NCBI GenBank assembly: GCA_023140195.1
Contig: JAGLME010000024.1
Span: forward strand, 1 to 64,000
Direction of reading: 5' to 3'
Length of the DNA: 64,000 nucleotides
From: Thermoplasmata archaeon
GTDB taxonomy: Archaea; Thermoplasmatota; Thermoplasmata; RBG-16-68-12; SOIM01
Part shown: piece after piece, positions 49,701 through 58,432 of the stretch
Position numbering within the stretch: position 1 is the first letter of the stretch
How the letters are laid out: every line of letters begins with the position of its first letter
Program-made: the position numbers and the translations under genes
Notes under the pieces: generated by a model
What the model saw: only the letters and a program-made list of their open reading frames with translations
Told to the model about the DNA's origin: nothing
Database searches by the model: none

Positions 49701-50643
49701 ATTCCACAGTGAATCCATCCTCGTGGATGTTCAAGAAGGGGAAGGACTGAATGACCTCTCCATTGAATTGACTGTACTGGCTGTTTGACCTGTCCTCTAC
49801 CAATAGGCGAAGAAAGTAGTCACTCTCCAGGTCTCCGCCTTCGATGATCCTCTCACGGAGCCAATACTCCAGGACATCACGCCAGCTCCCAGCCGAATTC
49901 CCAGAGAACCAGTCCCAGATATCTTCGATGACCTCACCAGATTTCTGCAGGATACCATCGATCGTTTGAACACCCCTCCAAACCTGATCTGCAAGAGGCA
50001 TCAGTCCAATGTAATCGAGATACTTCAGTATGAACTGGTCCAGAACCCCGCACATTGCCTGGGCAAGGATAAGTTCCAAGTTCAGACCGTCATCGTCATT
50101 GAGATAGATGAGGACCAGGTCCGCCGCGTCGATCGTCCCCCCTGAGGAATACCTCAGAAGCATCTCGTGCAGGTCCCCAGCCGCTTGAGGGTCCCATGTC
50201 CGGAACGTCTTTGCCGATTCCAGAAGAATGGCCAAGTTGACCGCGAGCTCTACGTCCTCGACCGTTAGAACATCAGTGGCGCCGTACCCTTCGACTCGAA
50301 GCTCCTGGACAAGTTCGGACGGAATGCTCTTTGTGTCCATCCCATAACCCTGAAAGGCCTTGAACTGAGACAGTGTGGTGAGGATGTAATTGGTGAGTCG
50401 CGATATTTCAGAGAAGCTCCCGAGCGAGTTCGACTGGAAGGTGTTCATCTTACTGAACAGGAATGGGAGGGGGACATCGATCTCTCTTTCGAGCCAGAGC
50501 GTTCTGTTGGACTTCAGACCGGAGTTCTTGCTGGACACTGTCAAGTTGATGTATCCAATTGCATGATAGGAGCTGGTTGCGTTCGTGGGTCCGTATGTCT
50601 GCGGAAGGTTCGTTGATGCCAAATCTGCAGGTACTAGATCCAA
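46750..50643 (-). CDS. Giant secreted protein, main part (frameshifted from its N-terminus)
   Basis: A frame of 1297 residues with no signal peptide of its own. It is rich in amphipathic helices (DIMDFLNVVWETIKEPLMDL, SDVLTVVSDIMMDFLKDFGL) and beta regions with N-glycosylation sites. Its first usable codon is a TTG inside coding-like sequence, and the open frame reaches up to about 50778. The gene upstream, in another frame, supplies a membrane segment and ends at 50673, so the two pieces probably form one gene of about 1460 residues. No known domain is recognised; the layout (short N-terminal anchor, very long extracellular part) recalls large envelope proteins encoded near archaeal pilus genes. 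The stop is 45 bp from the antitoxin start. Confidence 0.65.
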   Translation of the reverse strand: MDLVPADLASTNLPQTYGPTNATSSYHAIGYINLTVSSKNSGLKSNRTLWLEREIDVPLPFLFSKMNTFQSNSLGSFSEISRLTNYILTTLSQFKAFQGYGMDTKSIPSELVQELRVEGYGATDVLTVEDVELAVNLAILLESAKTFRTWDPQAAGDLHEMLLRYSSGGTIDAADLVLIYLNDDDGLNLELILAQAMCGVLDQFILKYLDYIGLMPLADQVWRGVQTIDGILQKSGEVIEDIWDWFSGNSAGSWRDVLEYWLRERIIEGGDLESDYFLRLLVEDRSNSQYSQFNGEVIQSFPFLNIHEDGFTVEFAVRQTDEYHTWYANGTEQPHRFRIHSSDSIVGYDSVIFTIEAAFDSPNHQIDFEEVDISESVGRSSIWLNFFEMYFTRGDQERSTAESIRESIREVMLEIAKDAVRRVGGLVSDLEYVKGLNPNDNISFLTEIKQEIVSAVDEIAGFYTSPAGRVELKKILSSFSNGDLALLEDLKYYLADEYDNFVNRSSVLQSAVELVAADILENHVSFDVVNSETVVNSNIDFDWTFVGNVTEADLPMDEMRRVFKEGGANSPEQLTSLRSALLDDTDLAYQQVKEREVAVGGSQVGVLIQVIDSAGEKASQDAVSLFVGGAVDFLDGSGFLDMVVSAVENFLAGMLEGAEASNSQYLLPLLVGEPFEFWEGDYGIASRFDATRTVTFQVDQLTDDLPAQWNNIDPSTEAPEGMLFVDFNPEGLGDGDLGYDSGDILGKHYTDLLTFSERPFETKWNLSVLGRVPIHLRTNEPTLLGPGGHSSIWLNQSIEINFSTTIVVYTGWELEGVDYDNTNELLSDIMDFLNVVWETIKEPLMDLVDYFQMLSDFFRGILSTLLDYGSQVIGAFADATDIALSLLQTFLSDVLTVVSDIMMDFLKDFGLEHFFIEFAGFTFEIKLTDGREKEECQCGMWVRARGDLIDLDLDFTTYLIEFEEPVEGMERYLIIDGSVGFGHGGLANVTIDPFILIHPYMVEVHAGDLNSGGDGWALDLYTPELDIYKNSGTSLSQTIGFVPTIPIPMLGVEVSVDFGVDVKHRAPDPGSPPFDFKLAMYGMLKESFSEAWQEIGIPLSTDDLSGFVETAISRFIDKLTSKLEETILEVVLYVDLAVSAMGSGGAVDGGFRIGFVVDRVVLFELLHWFIDTVETFVTNLHNPFGRSPYPSLPNGLPEHLGVRFEVYFGVGYPKILRKLPSDQSPKKMDMAVSIQPNVPALVMLAGVDWGRWKVDFGVYLENFPLSSLSKAPTLSKGSVVDLYVLQGQIHEVCGSCR

Positions 50644-50672
50644 AATCCCCTCGATCTTCGGGAACAGGTTGA

Positions 50673-51071
50673 TCAGATGCCCAGATTCTTTGACGAGATG
50701 GCCGCTAATCCTCCTTGGGAACTGTCGGGAAAGAGCGTCCCCAGAGTCTCTTGGAAGGTTGAATTGATTATTCCCAGGTCAAATGCCCTTTTCTTCCAGG
50801 TAAGAGAGTTGGCCTGTCCCAGAACCTCTCGCAGAGTGTCGAGGCAGACAACATAGAGAACTGATTGGAGTTCGTTCTGCAATTGAATCGCAATGCCGTC
50901 AACCGCTCGCAGGTCCGACCTTAGCAGATCGTTGATCATTTCCTGCCGCGTGGTTGCACCCAGGTAGGCAACACTGAAAGAAGAAAGGAGGAAGATCATT
51001 ACTGCCAGGACGGCAAACGGTGCTCTGGCTCCCTCGTCCAGGGTAATTCTCCTCGTTCTCATCAGCATCAT
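50673..51071 (-). CDS. N-terminal part of the giant secreted protein (before a frameshift)
   Basis: A frame of 132 residues: a short basic leader (MRTRRITLDEGARAP in its middle), a membrane helix (FAVLAVMIFLLSSFSVAYLG) and an external helical part (INDLLRSDLRAVDGIAIQLQ). It ends at a stop at 50673, while the next frame is open from 50778, so a -1 shift within about 100 bp would fuse it to the 1297-residue frame. The window contains AAGGAGG (50712-50718 on the minus strand), an internal Shine-Dalgarno of the kind that can promote frameshifts, but an indel or assembly error is simpler. Start may be ATG 51071, 51068 or 51062. Confidence 0.6.
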   Translation of the reverse strand: MMLMRTRRITLDEGARAPFAVLAVMIFLLSSFSVAYLGATTRQEMINDLLRSDLRAVDGIAIQLQNELQSVLYVVCLDTLREVLGQANSLTWKKRAFDLGIINSTFQETLGTLFPDSSQGGLAAISSKNLGI

Positions 51072-51464
51072 GTCTCTCCACAACGGTTCTTCTTACCGAC
51101 CGACTACGTCGTCCTGAGCCTTCTCAAATCTAATCAGGTATTGGTCTATTAGCGGTTGGGAAACCACCTCCACCTGGGTCAATCCACCAAGGGCCCTAAT
51201 AATCGGACGGACGACCGTCTTAAGCCTCCCCATTACATGTACGCTACATCACAACAAACCAAGAGGAAGATGCCCACACATCACAATGTCCTCCCTGCAA
51301 AATTCCACCTAACTTTTCAACACCATGAGACTGTTTGTCATTCAAAAAGATAACAACATTACTAATACCCCCGAAGAATTATCCGTCGCAATAGGAAGCC
51401 ATATGGACTTCCGATCTAGGGGGTTTTGAGATTGACATTCGAGAGACAAATCCAAGAAGAGAGC
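51072..51464. other. Divergent spacer between two giant secreted-protein genes
   Basis: This stretch of about 390 bp separates the divergent giant genes. No open frame here is convincing. A TTG at 51426 could extend the right-hand gene by 13 residues. ACGTCGTCC and GGACGACCGTC words (near 51105 and 51207) and ACATGT (51235) were noticed, but no clear TATA box or terminator stands out. Confidence 0.4.
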
Positions 51465-54400
51465 ATGCTCTATGAACATCGAGAGAAGAAGAACAGCAAG
51501 CGCAAGCTGGCCATTATTGGCTCCATATTCATAATGCTGCTTTTCTCCGTGGGAGGTCCTTTGGCCCTTGGCCTTTTGGAGACCCCTTCCGACTCCGGGA
51601 CCGTTGCGGTCGAGGGTCCTGCCACGGAACTTCCCGACGTAAGTGAGTCCGAGACAGAGGAGGAATGCACGGACTGCGAGTCCGAAGAGTTCGAAGAGAT
51701 CGAGATGCTAGACCAAAGCAAGGAGATGGACGTTTTCAATGACGACCATCCCATGACCGAAGCGTCCCTTGGACCTCCGGTCACGCTCGCAGGGTCCAAC
51801 ACGGTCTTCGGCTATGATGGTCATTCGGACGGCTCGCTTGACCTGGGGACCGAATCCGGCTTCCTGGGAACACAGGAGTCCGAGATCATTGTGATGGAGG
51901 GGAAAGGCCCAAGCAACAAGTCGAAAGGCGGGAAACTGGGCAACGCCCCTGACGCCCTTTACAGGGTCCTGGAGAAGTTCCTGGCCAAGGGAAAGGCACC
52001 TCCACCGAACTTCCCTGTTCCGTACGTGGTATACACCAGATCGGACGGGGACGTTGAGATCATCACCGACGTTCTGACCAAACAACCGTCGATGATAGAC
52101 GTGGACGACAGTCAGGCGACAGGTCAGGGGAGAAAGGACATCAAGGTCAAGACCACGATAGACGTGGATCCTCTGACGATCACCACCGAGATAACCAGGC
52201 TCGGAGATCCCAATCCGGCCTTCCTTCAGGTGTATGTGACGTTCCCTGCGTTCTTCTACAACGGTGAAGCGGGTGATCCGAACGGAGAACCCTACTGGAT
52301 GTTCGGCTACACGACCGAACCCGGTTCGGAGATACCCGAGGACATAACCATGACCTTCAGCGTTGACCGCACCTTGGGCGCTGAACATGCATTCGATTTC
52401 GACTGGACATCTGATTCCGGTATAGACCCACTGAAGTTCACCATGGGCATCTTCCAGGTTCAGGACAGGGACCTGTCGGCACCGATATTCCCCGCTTTCG
52501 CCGAATTTATTGTCTCCTCGCCACCAAACGCGGGGCTGACATTCACCACAGCTGAGACCGCAACCGTGTCGCTCAAATGCATGAACTGGACCGCACCAGC
52601 AGCATTCAACCTTGCCTTCGGCTTCTCCGAGCAGGAGATCCTTTCGGGCAGCAACGTGTCCTTCAACGCGACCATCGATGTGGACAGCGTTCCGCAGTCG
52701 TTCTCGGTCTGCACGCAGGAGGACCGTGGGGCGAACACATATACTGTAGATTATACCGCGAACGCACAGGTCGACGAGTTCAACATAACCACGGACATCG
52801 ACATCGACGGGACTTCTGCCATCAACATAAACGCCTTGATCCTCAACATGCCAGCGGCATTCCACGCGGTGTTCGGGGACGGGTACCTGGACGTGGATGT
52901 TCAGAGCAACGTGGGATTCGTGGGCTTGAATGCGACGGCGTCGATAGGTATGATGGCAGTTCCGATATATGCCAACATCAGTCTGATGATATGGGACATA
53001 CCGGACTTCAACGCGACCTGGTTCCAAGATTCCAACGGGAACGGATTTGCACTGGATGCTCCGTCCTGCATTGGGGAGATACAGCTGGCGTTCTCACTCG
53101 GAGCCTTGATGTATCCTGCGGAGCACGACAGCGATCCGGATTCTCACTACATGTTCGCCTTCTCAGATCCTACAACGGTATCAATCACATTAAGACTGAT
53201 AGGCCCCAGTCATCTGGGATTCTACCAGAACAGCAACATCGCACTGACCGGATTTGATGGGGAGTTCTGCGACAACAACATCCTCTACATCCTTGCCAAC
53301 ACGGCTCTGGGAAGCATACTGACTCCGGACCACGTTCTGGTCTTGGACGTTGAGGTCGATGAGACACCTACCGATATAGGAGTGAACTGGACGGTACCGT
53401 TCACCTTGAACCTCACCACCAACGACCCGATAGCCCACATCTGGGCGGACCTGATCTACGACAACCTCACAGCACACGCCGAGATCCACGACATACCGGC
53501 AAACATGTCATGGCACATAGACCCGAGCTCATCGATAGTCTTCGACGCGGACAGCTCCATCGGGACGGTCTGGATTAGGGCACATGACCCCTTCGGACTG
53601 CCGGGAGCACAGACATTCTTCGCCGGCGATCCGGCAAGGCTGTTCGACGTGATCGCACATGATGTAGCACCTTTCACTGCTGGTTTCATGACTGACGACT
53701 CGATAGACTGGACAGGGATCTCATTCAACACCGCTCCCATGACGGCTTTGGGAGACCTCAGCTTTGCACTGACGACATCAAACCTCACTTGGGTAACACT
53801 TCTAGGAGCGGAGGAGAACAGAGCCCTGTTCTACAACAACGACACCAGAGATCTGGGCAATGGCTTCGTGATGGAGGCATCGTTGTGGCTGCATGTGGAG
53901 GACGTGACCCGAGCGGAGTTCGGATACGGAGGCAACGTGACCACGATAGACATCGGGTTCGGTGCCGCACAGGCAAATGAGCTCCGCGTCGGGTTGGAGA
54001 TCGGGAACAAGTCCGATTACAATCCCATCCAGGACAACGTGACTGCCTTGGTGGTGACCACGCCTTTGCCGACCAGTATGGATGTGACAATCGTCCCTGA
54101 GGAGTCCTTCGACTACACCGCATCCAGCGAGATACTGTTAATAACCGTTGATGCCGCCATAGGCACCACGGTAGCGCACATAGAGATCGAGGGCATCCCG
54201 ACCACGGCGGACGGGAACTGGGATATCGCAAATCCCGGTTCGTTCCAACTGAACCTGGGTGACAGGCTTGATAGGATATGGACGGTCATGGACGATGCGA
54301 CCGGCATCAGCACTTCGGACCTCAGACACGTGGATGTCCTGATCCTGGACGTACCCGAGAGTGTAAGGGCGACCTGGAACTTGAACAACCAGTCCGCAGT

Positions 54401-55841
54401 GTTGAACTTCCTGGACGGAACGTACGACGAGGGACTGGGCGAGTTCAGGTTCCTGGCGACCACCGGTGACCAGATACCGACAGAAAACTTCATGAACGGC
54501 CTCAGCACGGTCTACTCCTGTCTGACCGACTACAGCGCTTACAGCGAGACCATAGACGACAGGTACTGGCCGAACACAGTGCCTTCACGATTGGATGCCC
54601 TCTACTGCAGGGCGCCGTCACTTGACACTGGCGCGGACGACTACGCCGTGTTCCGGGAAGGCAATATGACCGTCGACGAGCCGGATGTCTACTCCGTGAG
54701 AGTGAGAGAGATCGGACTGATGAACTTCAAGCTGACCAACGATGACGGATTCGTGCTCCTGGAGTTCTCAAGGAACCTCGCACTCAACCGACAGCTGTAC
54801 TTCATCTCAGACGACTACGACAACGACAAGATGACGCTAGGAGAGGTCAGCCGACTGCCGGATGGACTGGCTCTGAACCGGATCCGGGCGGAATGGGACG
54901 TCTCAGGGAACCATTACGAATACCAACTGACCGAGCCGATAGCCTACATAGACGCATACATGGGGCCCCATAATACCCAAAGCCAGACGAACAAGTACAC
55001 CAAGCTGGTATTGGCGGATGTACCTTCATCGGTGGAGATCGATTACAACTTCGGATCGACCGCAGGGTTCTTCGACTTCGTCGCATCGGATGTGTGGGAA
55101 GCGGGGATACTCTACCAGAAGAGCGGCAAGAGATACGTCGGATGGATCCAAATGCAGAGCCTGCACTTCGACTACTCGTACGCCCTGCCAGGAACGGAGA
55201 GCTGTTCCTTCGGCATGGACTTCGAGTTCTGTTACAGGATATTCCGCCTGGACGCGACGTTGGACGCGTATCCGGGAGATGCTGACGGGATCTTTGGCAT
55301 CTACGATAGAATGAGCGGGCCTGAGACACTGATCGGTGGCGGGCCGGCTCCGGGAGCGAACGAGTACGTTCCCGATTGGGCGTTCATCCTCAAGGACTTC
55401 GACATCGTGGACATACACGTCCTGTGGGACGTGGGCGCCGGGATAGACATCGATCCGCTGTCCGTGGACGTCAAGGTGTTCCCGCACGTTGCCATCGAGG
55501 CCGACTTCCAGATACAGGTGGATTACTTCTGGAACGACCAGAAGGTCATGAGCGGGGGAATAGACAACTTCCCGTTCCCGCTGCTTCCACTGCCTTGCGT
55601 CCTCACCGACTTCTCGGCGTCACTGACCATAAACTCGGTCAAGGACTACAGGGACCAGAACCCGATACATCTGTGGCCGTGGCATGGACCCGACTCACCG
55701 GTAATCTTCGGATGGAACTCGGGGTGGTCCAAGGGGCCGACGTTTGAGAAACCTTGCAGGGACTTCGTGCTCTTCGTGGACGTCGTGGTAGACGTGCCAG
55801 GGTTCCACAGGTTCCACGATCATCTAACGCCGTTCGTCTAA
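51465..55841 (+). CDS. Giant secreted beta-rich surface protein
   Basis: A 1458-residue protein. A basic N-terminus (YEHREKKNSKRKLAI) and a membrane/signal segment (IGSIFIMLLFSVGGPLALGL) precede a very acidic linker (SESETEEECTDCESEEFEEI), and the rest is a long repetitive beta-rich extracellular part. Recurring motifs are FNATIDVDSVPQSF-, FNITTDIDIDGTSAININ- and IDPDSSIV-like pieces: a strand of alternating hydrophobic residues, then ADIPANMSW-, EGIPTTADGNW- or LDVPESVRATW-like turns, about every 70-110 residues. No catalytic motif was seen. It is probably a cell-surface or S-layer-like structural protein. GAAGAGAGC before ATG 51465 is a weak ribosome binding site. Confidence 0.7.
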   Translation: MLYEHREKKNSKRKLAIIGSIFIMLLFSVGGPLALGLLETPSDSGTVAVEGPATELPDVSESETEEECTDCESEEFEEIEMLDQSKEMDVFNDDHPMTEASLGPPVTLAGSNTVFGYDGHSDGSLDLGTESGFLGTQESEIIVMEGKGPSNKSKGGKLGNAPDALYRVLEKFLAKGKAPPPNFPVPYVVYTRSDGDVEIITDVLTKQPSMIDVDDSQATGQGRKDIKVKTTIDVDPLTITTEITRLGDPNPAFLQVYVTFPAFFYNGEAGDPNGEPYWMFGYTTEPGSEIPEDITMTFSVDRTLGAEHAFDFDWTSDSGIDPLKFTMGIFQVQDRDLSAPIFPAFAEFIVSSPPNAGLTFTTAETATVSLKCMNWTAPAAFNLAFGFSEQEILSGSNVSFNATIDVDSVPQSFSVCTQEDRGANTYTVDYTANAQVDEFNITTDIDIDGTSAININALILNMPAAFHAVFGDGYLDVDVQSNVGFVGLNATASIGMMAVPIYANISLMIWDIPDFNATWFQDSNGNGFALDAPSCIGEIQLAFSLGALMYPAEHDSDPDSHYMFAFSDPTTVSITLRLIGPSHLGFYQNSNIALTGFDGEFCDNNILYILANTALGSILTPDHVLVLDVEVDETPTDIGVNWTVPFTLNLTTNDPIAHIWADLIYDNLTAHAEIHDIPANMSWHIDPSSSIVFDADSSIGTVWIRAHDPFGLPGAQTFFAGDPARLFDVIAHDVAPFTAGFMTDDSIDWTGISFNTAPMTALGDLSFALTTSNLTWVTLLGAEENRALFYNNDTRDLGNGFVMEASLWLHVEDVTRAEFGYGGNVTTIDIGFGAAQANELRVGLEIGNKSDYNPIQDNVTALVVTTPLPTSMDVTIVPEESFDYTASSEILLITVDAAIGTTVAHIEIEGIPTTADGNWDIANPGSFQLNLGDRLDRIWTVMDDATGISTSDLRHVDVLILDVPESVRATWNLNNQSAVLNFLDGTYDEGLGEFRFLATTGDQIPTENFMNGLSTVYSCLTDYSAYSETIDDRYWPNTVPSRLDALYCRAPSLDTGADDYAVFREGNMTVDEPDVYSVRVREIGLMNFKLTNDDGFVLLEFSRNLALNRQLYFISDDYDNDKMTLGEVSRLPDGLALNRIRAEWDVSGNHYEYQLTEPIAYIDAYMGPHNTQSQTNKYTKLVLADVPSSVEIDYNFGSTAGFFDFVASDVWEAGILYQKSGKRYVGWIQMQSLHFDYSYALPGTESCSFGMDFEFCYRIFRLDATLDAYPGDADGIFGIYDRMSGPETLIGGGPAPGANEYVPDWAFILKDFDIVDIHVLWDVGAGIDIDPLSVDVKVFPHVAIEADFQIQVDYFWNDQKVMSGGIDNFPFPLLPLPCVLTDFSASLTINSVKDYRDQNPIHLWPWHGPDSPVIFGWNSGWSKGPTFEKPCRDFVLFVDVVVDVPGFHRFHDHLTPFV

Positions 55842-55901
55842 GACTGGAAACGGCACTGACGATCAATCAAGGAAAACAAGCAACTAGCCGGAGCTCTATC
55901 C

Positions 55902-56474
55902 TCAGTACTCCCAAAGATCTTCCTCGTCGAAGAAGTTCACCTGCTGTCTGGCAATCATCTCGATCAGCTGGGTGAAGCCCTTCTCCACGTTCTTCCCCGA
56001 CTTGGCGCTCGTGTAATTGTAAAGCGAATCGCAATCCTCGCAGAGCTTGGTGAGGTGGTAGTCCCGTATGATCTTCTTCTTCTTGAGGTCGGACTTGTTG
56101 AGGAGCACGTGGACCGGGATGTTGCCGGCGATACGTCGGCCCTCGTCTATCCAATCGTAGAGCCCGTCCAGACTGTCCTCGTTAGAGGTGTCGCAGACCG
56201 CGAGGAACCCGTCCGCGTTGAAGAAGTAGGCGTCCTTCACGAGGTTCTTGAAGTCCAGCTTGCCGATGACGTCGTAGATCTCCGCATCCATCTCCACGTC
56301 CATTCCTCTCTCGATGAACGGTATGAGCATCTTCTTTTGGGTGACGATCTCCCCGAAATCAGGGTCGGCGTTCTTGTTGAACTCATCAAACGCAAAACGG
56401 TTCACAAGGCTTGTCTTCCCGACGGTCGCGTCCCCAAGCATGCAGATCTTGGCCTTCGTCTTTTCTATCCTCAT
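55902..56474 (-). CDS. Ras/Rab-like small GTPase
   Basis: A 190-residue small GTPase with eukaryote-like motif order. G1 is GDATVGKTS (14-22), G3 is DVIGKLD in place of DTAGQ, G4 is LLNKSDLKKKK and G5 is TSAKSGKN. The part FNADGFLAVCDTSNEDSLDG matches Rab/Ras proteins. The altered G3 (no Gln for catalysis) suggests slow GTP hydrolysis, as in some archaeal Rag/Arf-like proteins. No prenylation site (CxxC or CaaX) is seen at the end (FFDEEDLWEY). ATG 56474 is chosen; AGGAGG lies about 12 bases before it. Archaeal relatives may act in polarity or envelope processes. Confidence 0.87.
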   Translation of the reverse strand: MRIEKTKAKICMLGDATVGKTSLVNRFAFDEFNKNADPDFGEIVTQKKMLIPFIERGMDVEMDAEIYDVIGKLDFKNLVKDAYFFNADGFLAVCDTSNEDSLDGLYDWIDEGRRIAGNIPVHVLLNKSDLKKKKIIRDYHLTKLCEDCDSLYNYTSAKSGKNVEKGFTQLIEMIARQQVNFFDEEDLWEY

Positions 56475-56650
56475 GGGCCTCTCCACCTCCTAGATGGTTG
56501 AGCAAGCGCTTCGGTTTGAGAATAAAAAGGGTTTCGACTCGATTCTCATTATCGGGAATGGAAATAGGTGCTCTGCAAATCGACATGATTCAAATACAAT
56601 CTGGTTGATTTCAGTGTGATTGAGAAGAGATAGAGGAGGTTGCACTTCAC

Positions 56651-56968
56651 ATGAAGATTAGAAGAGCCAGCAAGACGGATGTGGACGGCTGTTTAAATGT
56701 GCTCAAGTCTGATGAGGATACCTATTGGAAGGAAGAGGACCTCAGGACATCGGTAGAAGATGGTCGTGTGATCTTCTTGGTCGCTGAGGAGAAGGGGAAG
56801 GTAGTTGGCTGTTATCAAAATCGAATTCCCACAAAATGGAACATCAACGGCTTTAATATCCCAAGTGCATTACTCTGTCCGATAAGATGGTTCTCGACCT
56901 CATCCAGAAACCTTTGGGGACCTTGGATATCCTTCTCTTTCTCTCTCGGAACGCCCGCTCCGATGTGA
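56651..56968 (+). pseudogene. Remnant of a GNAT acetyltransferase
   Basis: The first 55-58 residues are GNAT-like: MKIRRASKTDVDGCLNVLKS, then WKEEDLRTSVEDGRVIFLVA and EEKGKVVGCY, which is strand 4 before the acetyl-CoA motif. After that the frame continues with non-GNAT residues through the promoter and start of the next gene, and no R-x-x-G-x-G/A motif appears. GGAGG precedes the ATG, so the start is intact. It looks like a truncated gene with the 3' part replaced when the winged-helix/TPR gene came to lie there. TTTAATATCC near 56851-56860 is the likely promoter of that gene. Confidence 0.6.
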
Positions 56969-58227
56969 CATCGATTATGGAGGGTGCTGGAACGTGTACG
57001 AGTACCTTCTACTCTGCAGTCAACCGTCTGAAGTCCCTCGGTCTCGTCTTCGAGGAGACAGAAGTAGGCTGGCCTACTCGTGTCTACTACCAGCTTACTG
57101 ATAAGGGAGAGGAAGTCGTGGGTCACTTGCAGTCTCTTGAGAGAATCATTTCGACATCCATTGATGCCCAGAGGACAGAGCTGGAAAGGCTCAAATCAAA
57201 AGAGACCTCTCAGAAGGACAAAGAAAGGATGCTTGAACTTTTGTCAAACCTCCAAGAGGCGAATTACGACTTGGAGCATTGGGATGAGACACTTAGACTC
57301 TCAGAAACGGCAATAGAACTTGCCACAGAACTCCAGGATGACCACCATTTTTCCCATGCGTATCGATATGCCGGTGCCATTCATCAGAAGAGAAGCGAAG
57401 TTTCAAAGGCAATCGAATGTCTCAATCAGAGCATTCAAGCATCCAACAGAATAAAGGATTGGCGCGGGTTGGCTGAGGCCCATTATACTCTTGGAGCAAC
57501 TTACGAAGTGACAGGGGACCTGGAAGGAGCCCATTCATTCTATAAGAAATCGCACGAGTTCGCTCAAAAGGCGGAATGGAACATTGGGAAAGCGTTGGCT
57601 AGGATGGGTTATGGGAGAGTGCTTGGGAGAAGAGACAGAATCCAGGAATCTGTGAAAGAACTGAAGAAGGCGGTAGATGAGTTCGAAAGGCTGAAGGATC
57701 TCAAACACCTGGCTCACGCCTACAGTAATCTTGGTGCTACGATGCTCTACGTGGATGAGGAGGGAGCTCTAGAGTGCATCGAGAAGAGTGTTGATATCGC
57801 AAGAAGAACTGGACGCGCAAGAACCCTCGCCACCGGCCTCGTCAATTCATCAAACATCCATCTGAGAAGGAAGGAATTCGAGAAGGCCCTCAGATACTTG
57901 AAGGAAGCTGAGGGCATATATGATGAACTCGGCATGAAACGCATGTTGGCAAGCGTCTGCATCAACCGGGGCAGTGCGTATGCACTTCAAGAGAGATGGA
58001 AAGAATCGGAGGAGTGCTACAAGAAGGGAGTAATCTTGAGTGAAGAAACGGATGACAAATACAACTTGGCAGACGCTCTCAACCACTACGGCCAGATGTT
58101 GATTGACAAGGGTGATTCTGACAAGGCCGAAGTCGCTCTTCGGAGAGCTCTGAGCATTTTTAGAGAGCTTGGGTCGGAGAACAAGATTGCCGGGATAGAG
58201 AAGAATTTGAGGTCTGTCGATCATTGA
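56887..58227 (+). CDS. Winged-helix plus TPR regulator
   Basis: A 446-residue protein. Residues about 1-80 form a winged helix (GTLDILLFLSRNARSDVTSI, TSTFYSAVNRLKSLGLVFEE, TRVYYQLTDKGEEVVGHL). A coiled linker with LERLKSKETSQKDKERMLEL is followed by about eight TPR units of the 40-residue kind seen in AfsR/Rap/MalT-like sensors (for example AYRYAGAIHQKRSEVSKAIE and ALNHYGQMLIDKGDSDKAEV). Function: DNA-binding regulator in which the TPR array senses a partner or peptide. The ATG lies about 27 bp after TTTAATATCC, so a leaderless transcript is possible. It follows the GNAT remnant, whose frame it interrupts. Confidence 0.85.
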   Translation: MVLDLIQKPLGTLDILLFLSRNARSDVTSIMEGAGTCTSTFYSAVNRLKSLGLVFEETEVGWPTRVYYQLTDKGEEVVGHLQSLERIISTSIDAQRTELERLKSKETSQKDKERMLELLSNLQEANYDLEHWDETLRLSETAIELATELQDDHHFSHAYRYAGAIHQKRSEVSKAIECLNQSIQASNRIKDWRGLAEAHYTLGATYEVTGDLEGAHSFYKKSHEFAQKAEWNIGKALARMGYGRVLGRRDRIQESVKELKKAVDEFERLKDLKHLAHAYSNLGATMLYVDEEGALECIEKSVDIARRTGRARTLATGLVNSSNIHLRRKEFEKALRYLKEAEGIYDELGMKRMLASVCINRGSAYALQERWKESEECYKKGVILSEETDDKYNLADALNHYGQMLIDKGDSDKAEVALRRALSIFRELGSENKIAGIEKNLRSVDH

Positions 58228-58432
58228 GAGAGGGCTAATCACCACAGCGACGTTGCACTTCCCACATAATTGAGAATTCGGTGATGGTGATTGAATAACA
58301 ACCTAGGTCTCCAATTCTGCCATGACAATGTCCGTTTCGAGTGCTGGTATGGGAGGAGTGCAGATACTTATCAGAAACATCATCTCTATCAGAATGTGGT
58401 TGCTCGTGGTGATTTACTGTAAAGTCACTTAG

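Noticed and set aside
50673-50778. Proven programmed -1 frameshift
   Set aside because: No canonical slippery heptamer was found near the internal AAGGAGG, so an indel remains the simpler explanation.
51708-53027. 439-residue minus-strand frame inside the giant surface gene
   Set aside because: Rich in Arg, His and Val without domain features; explained as the antisense of a GC-biased coding frame.
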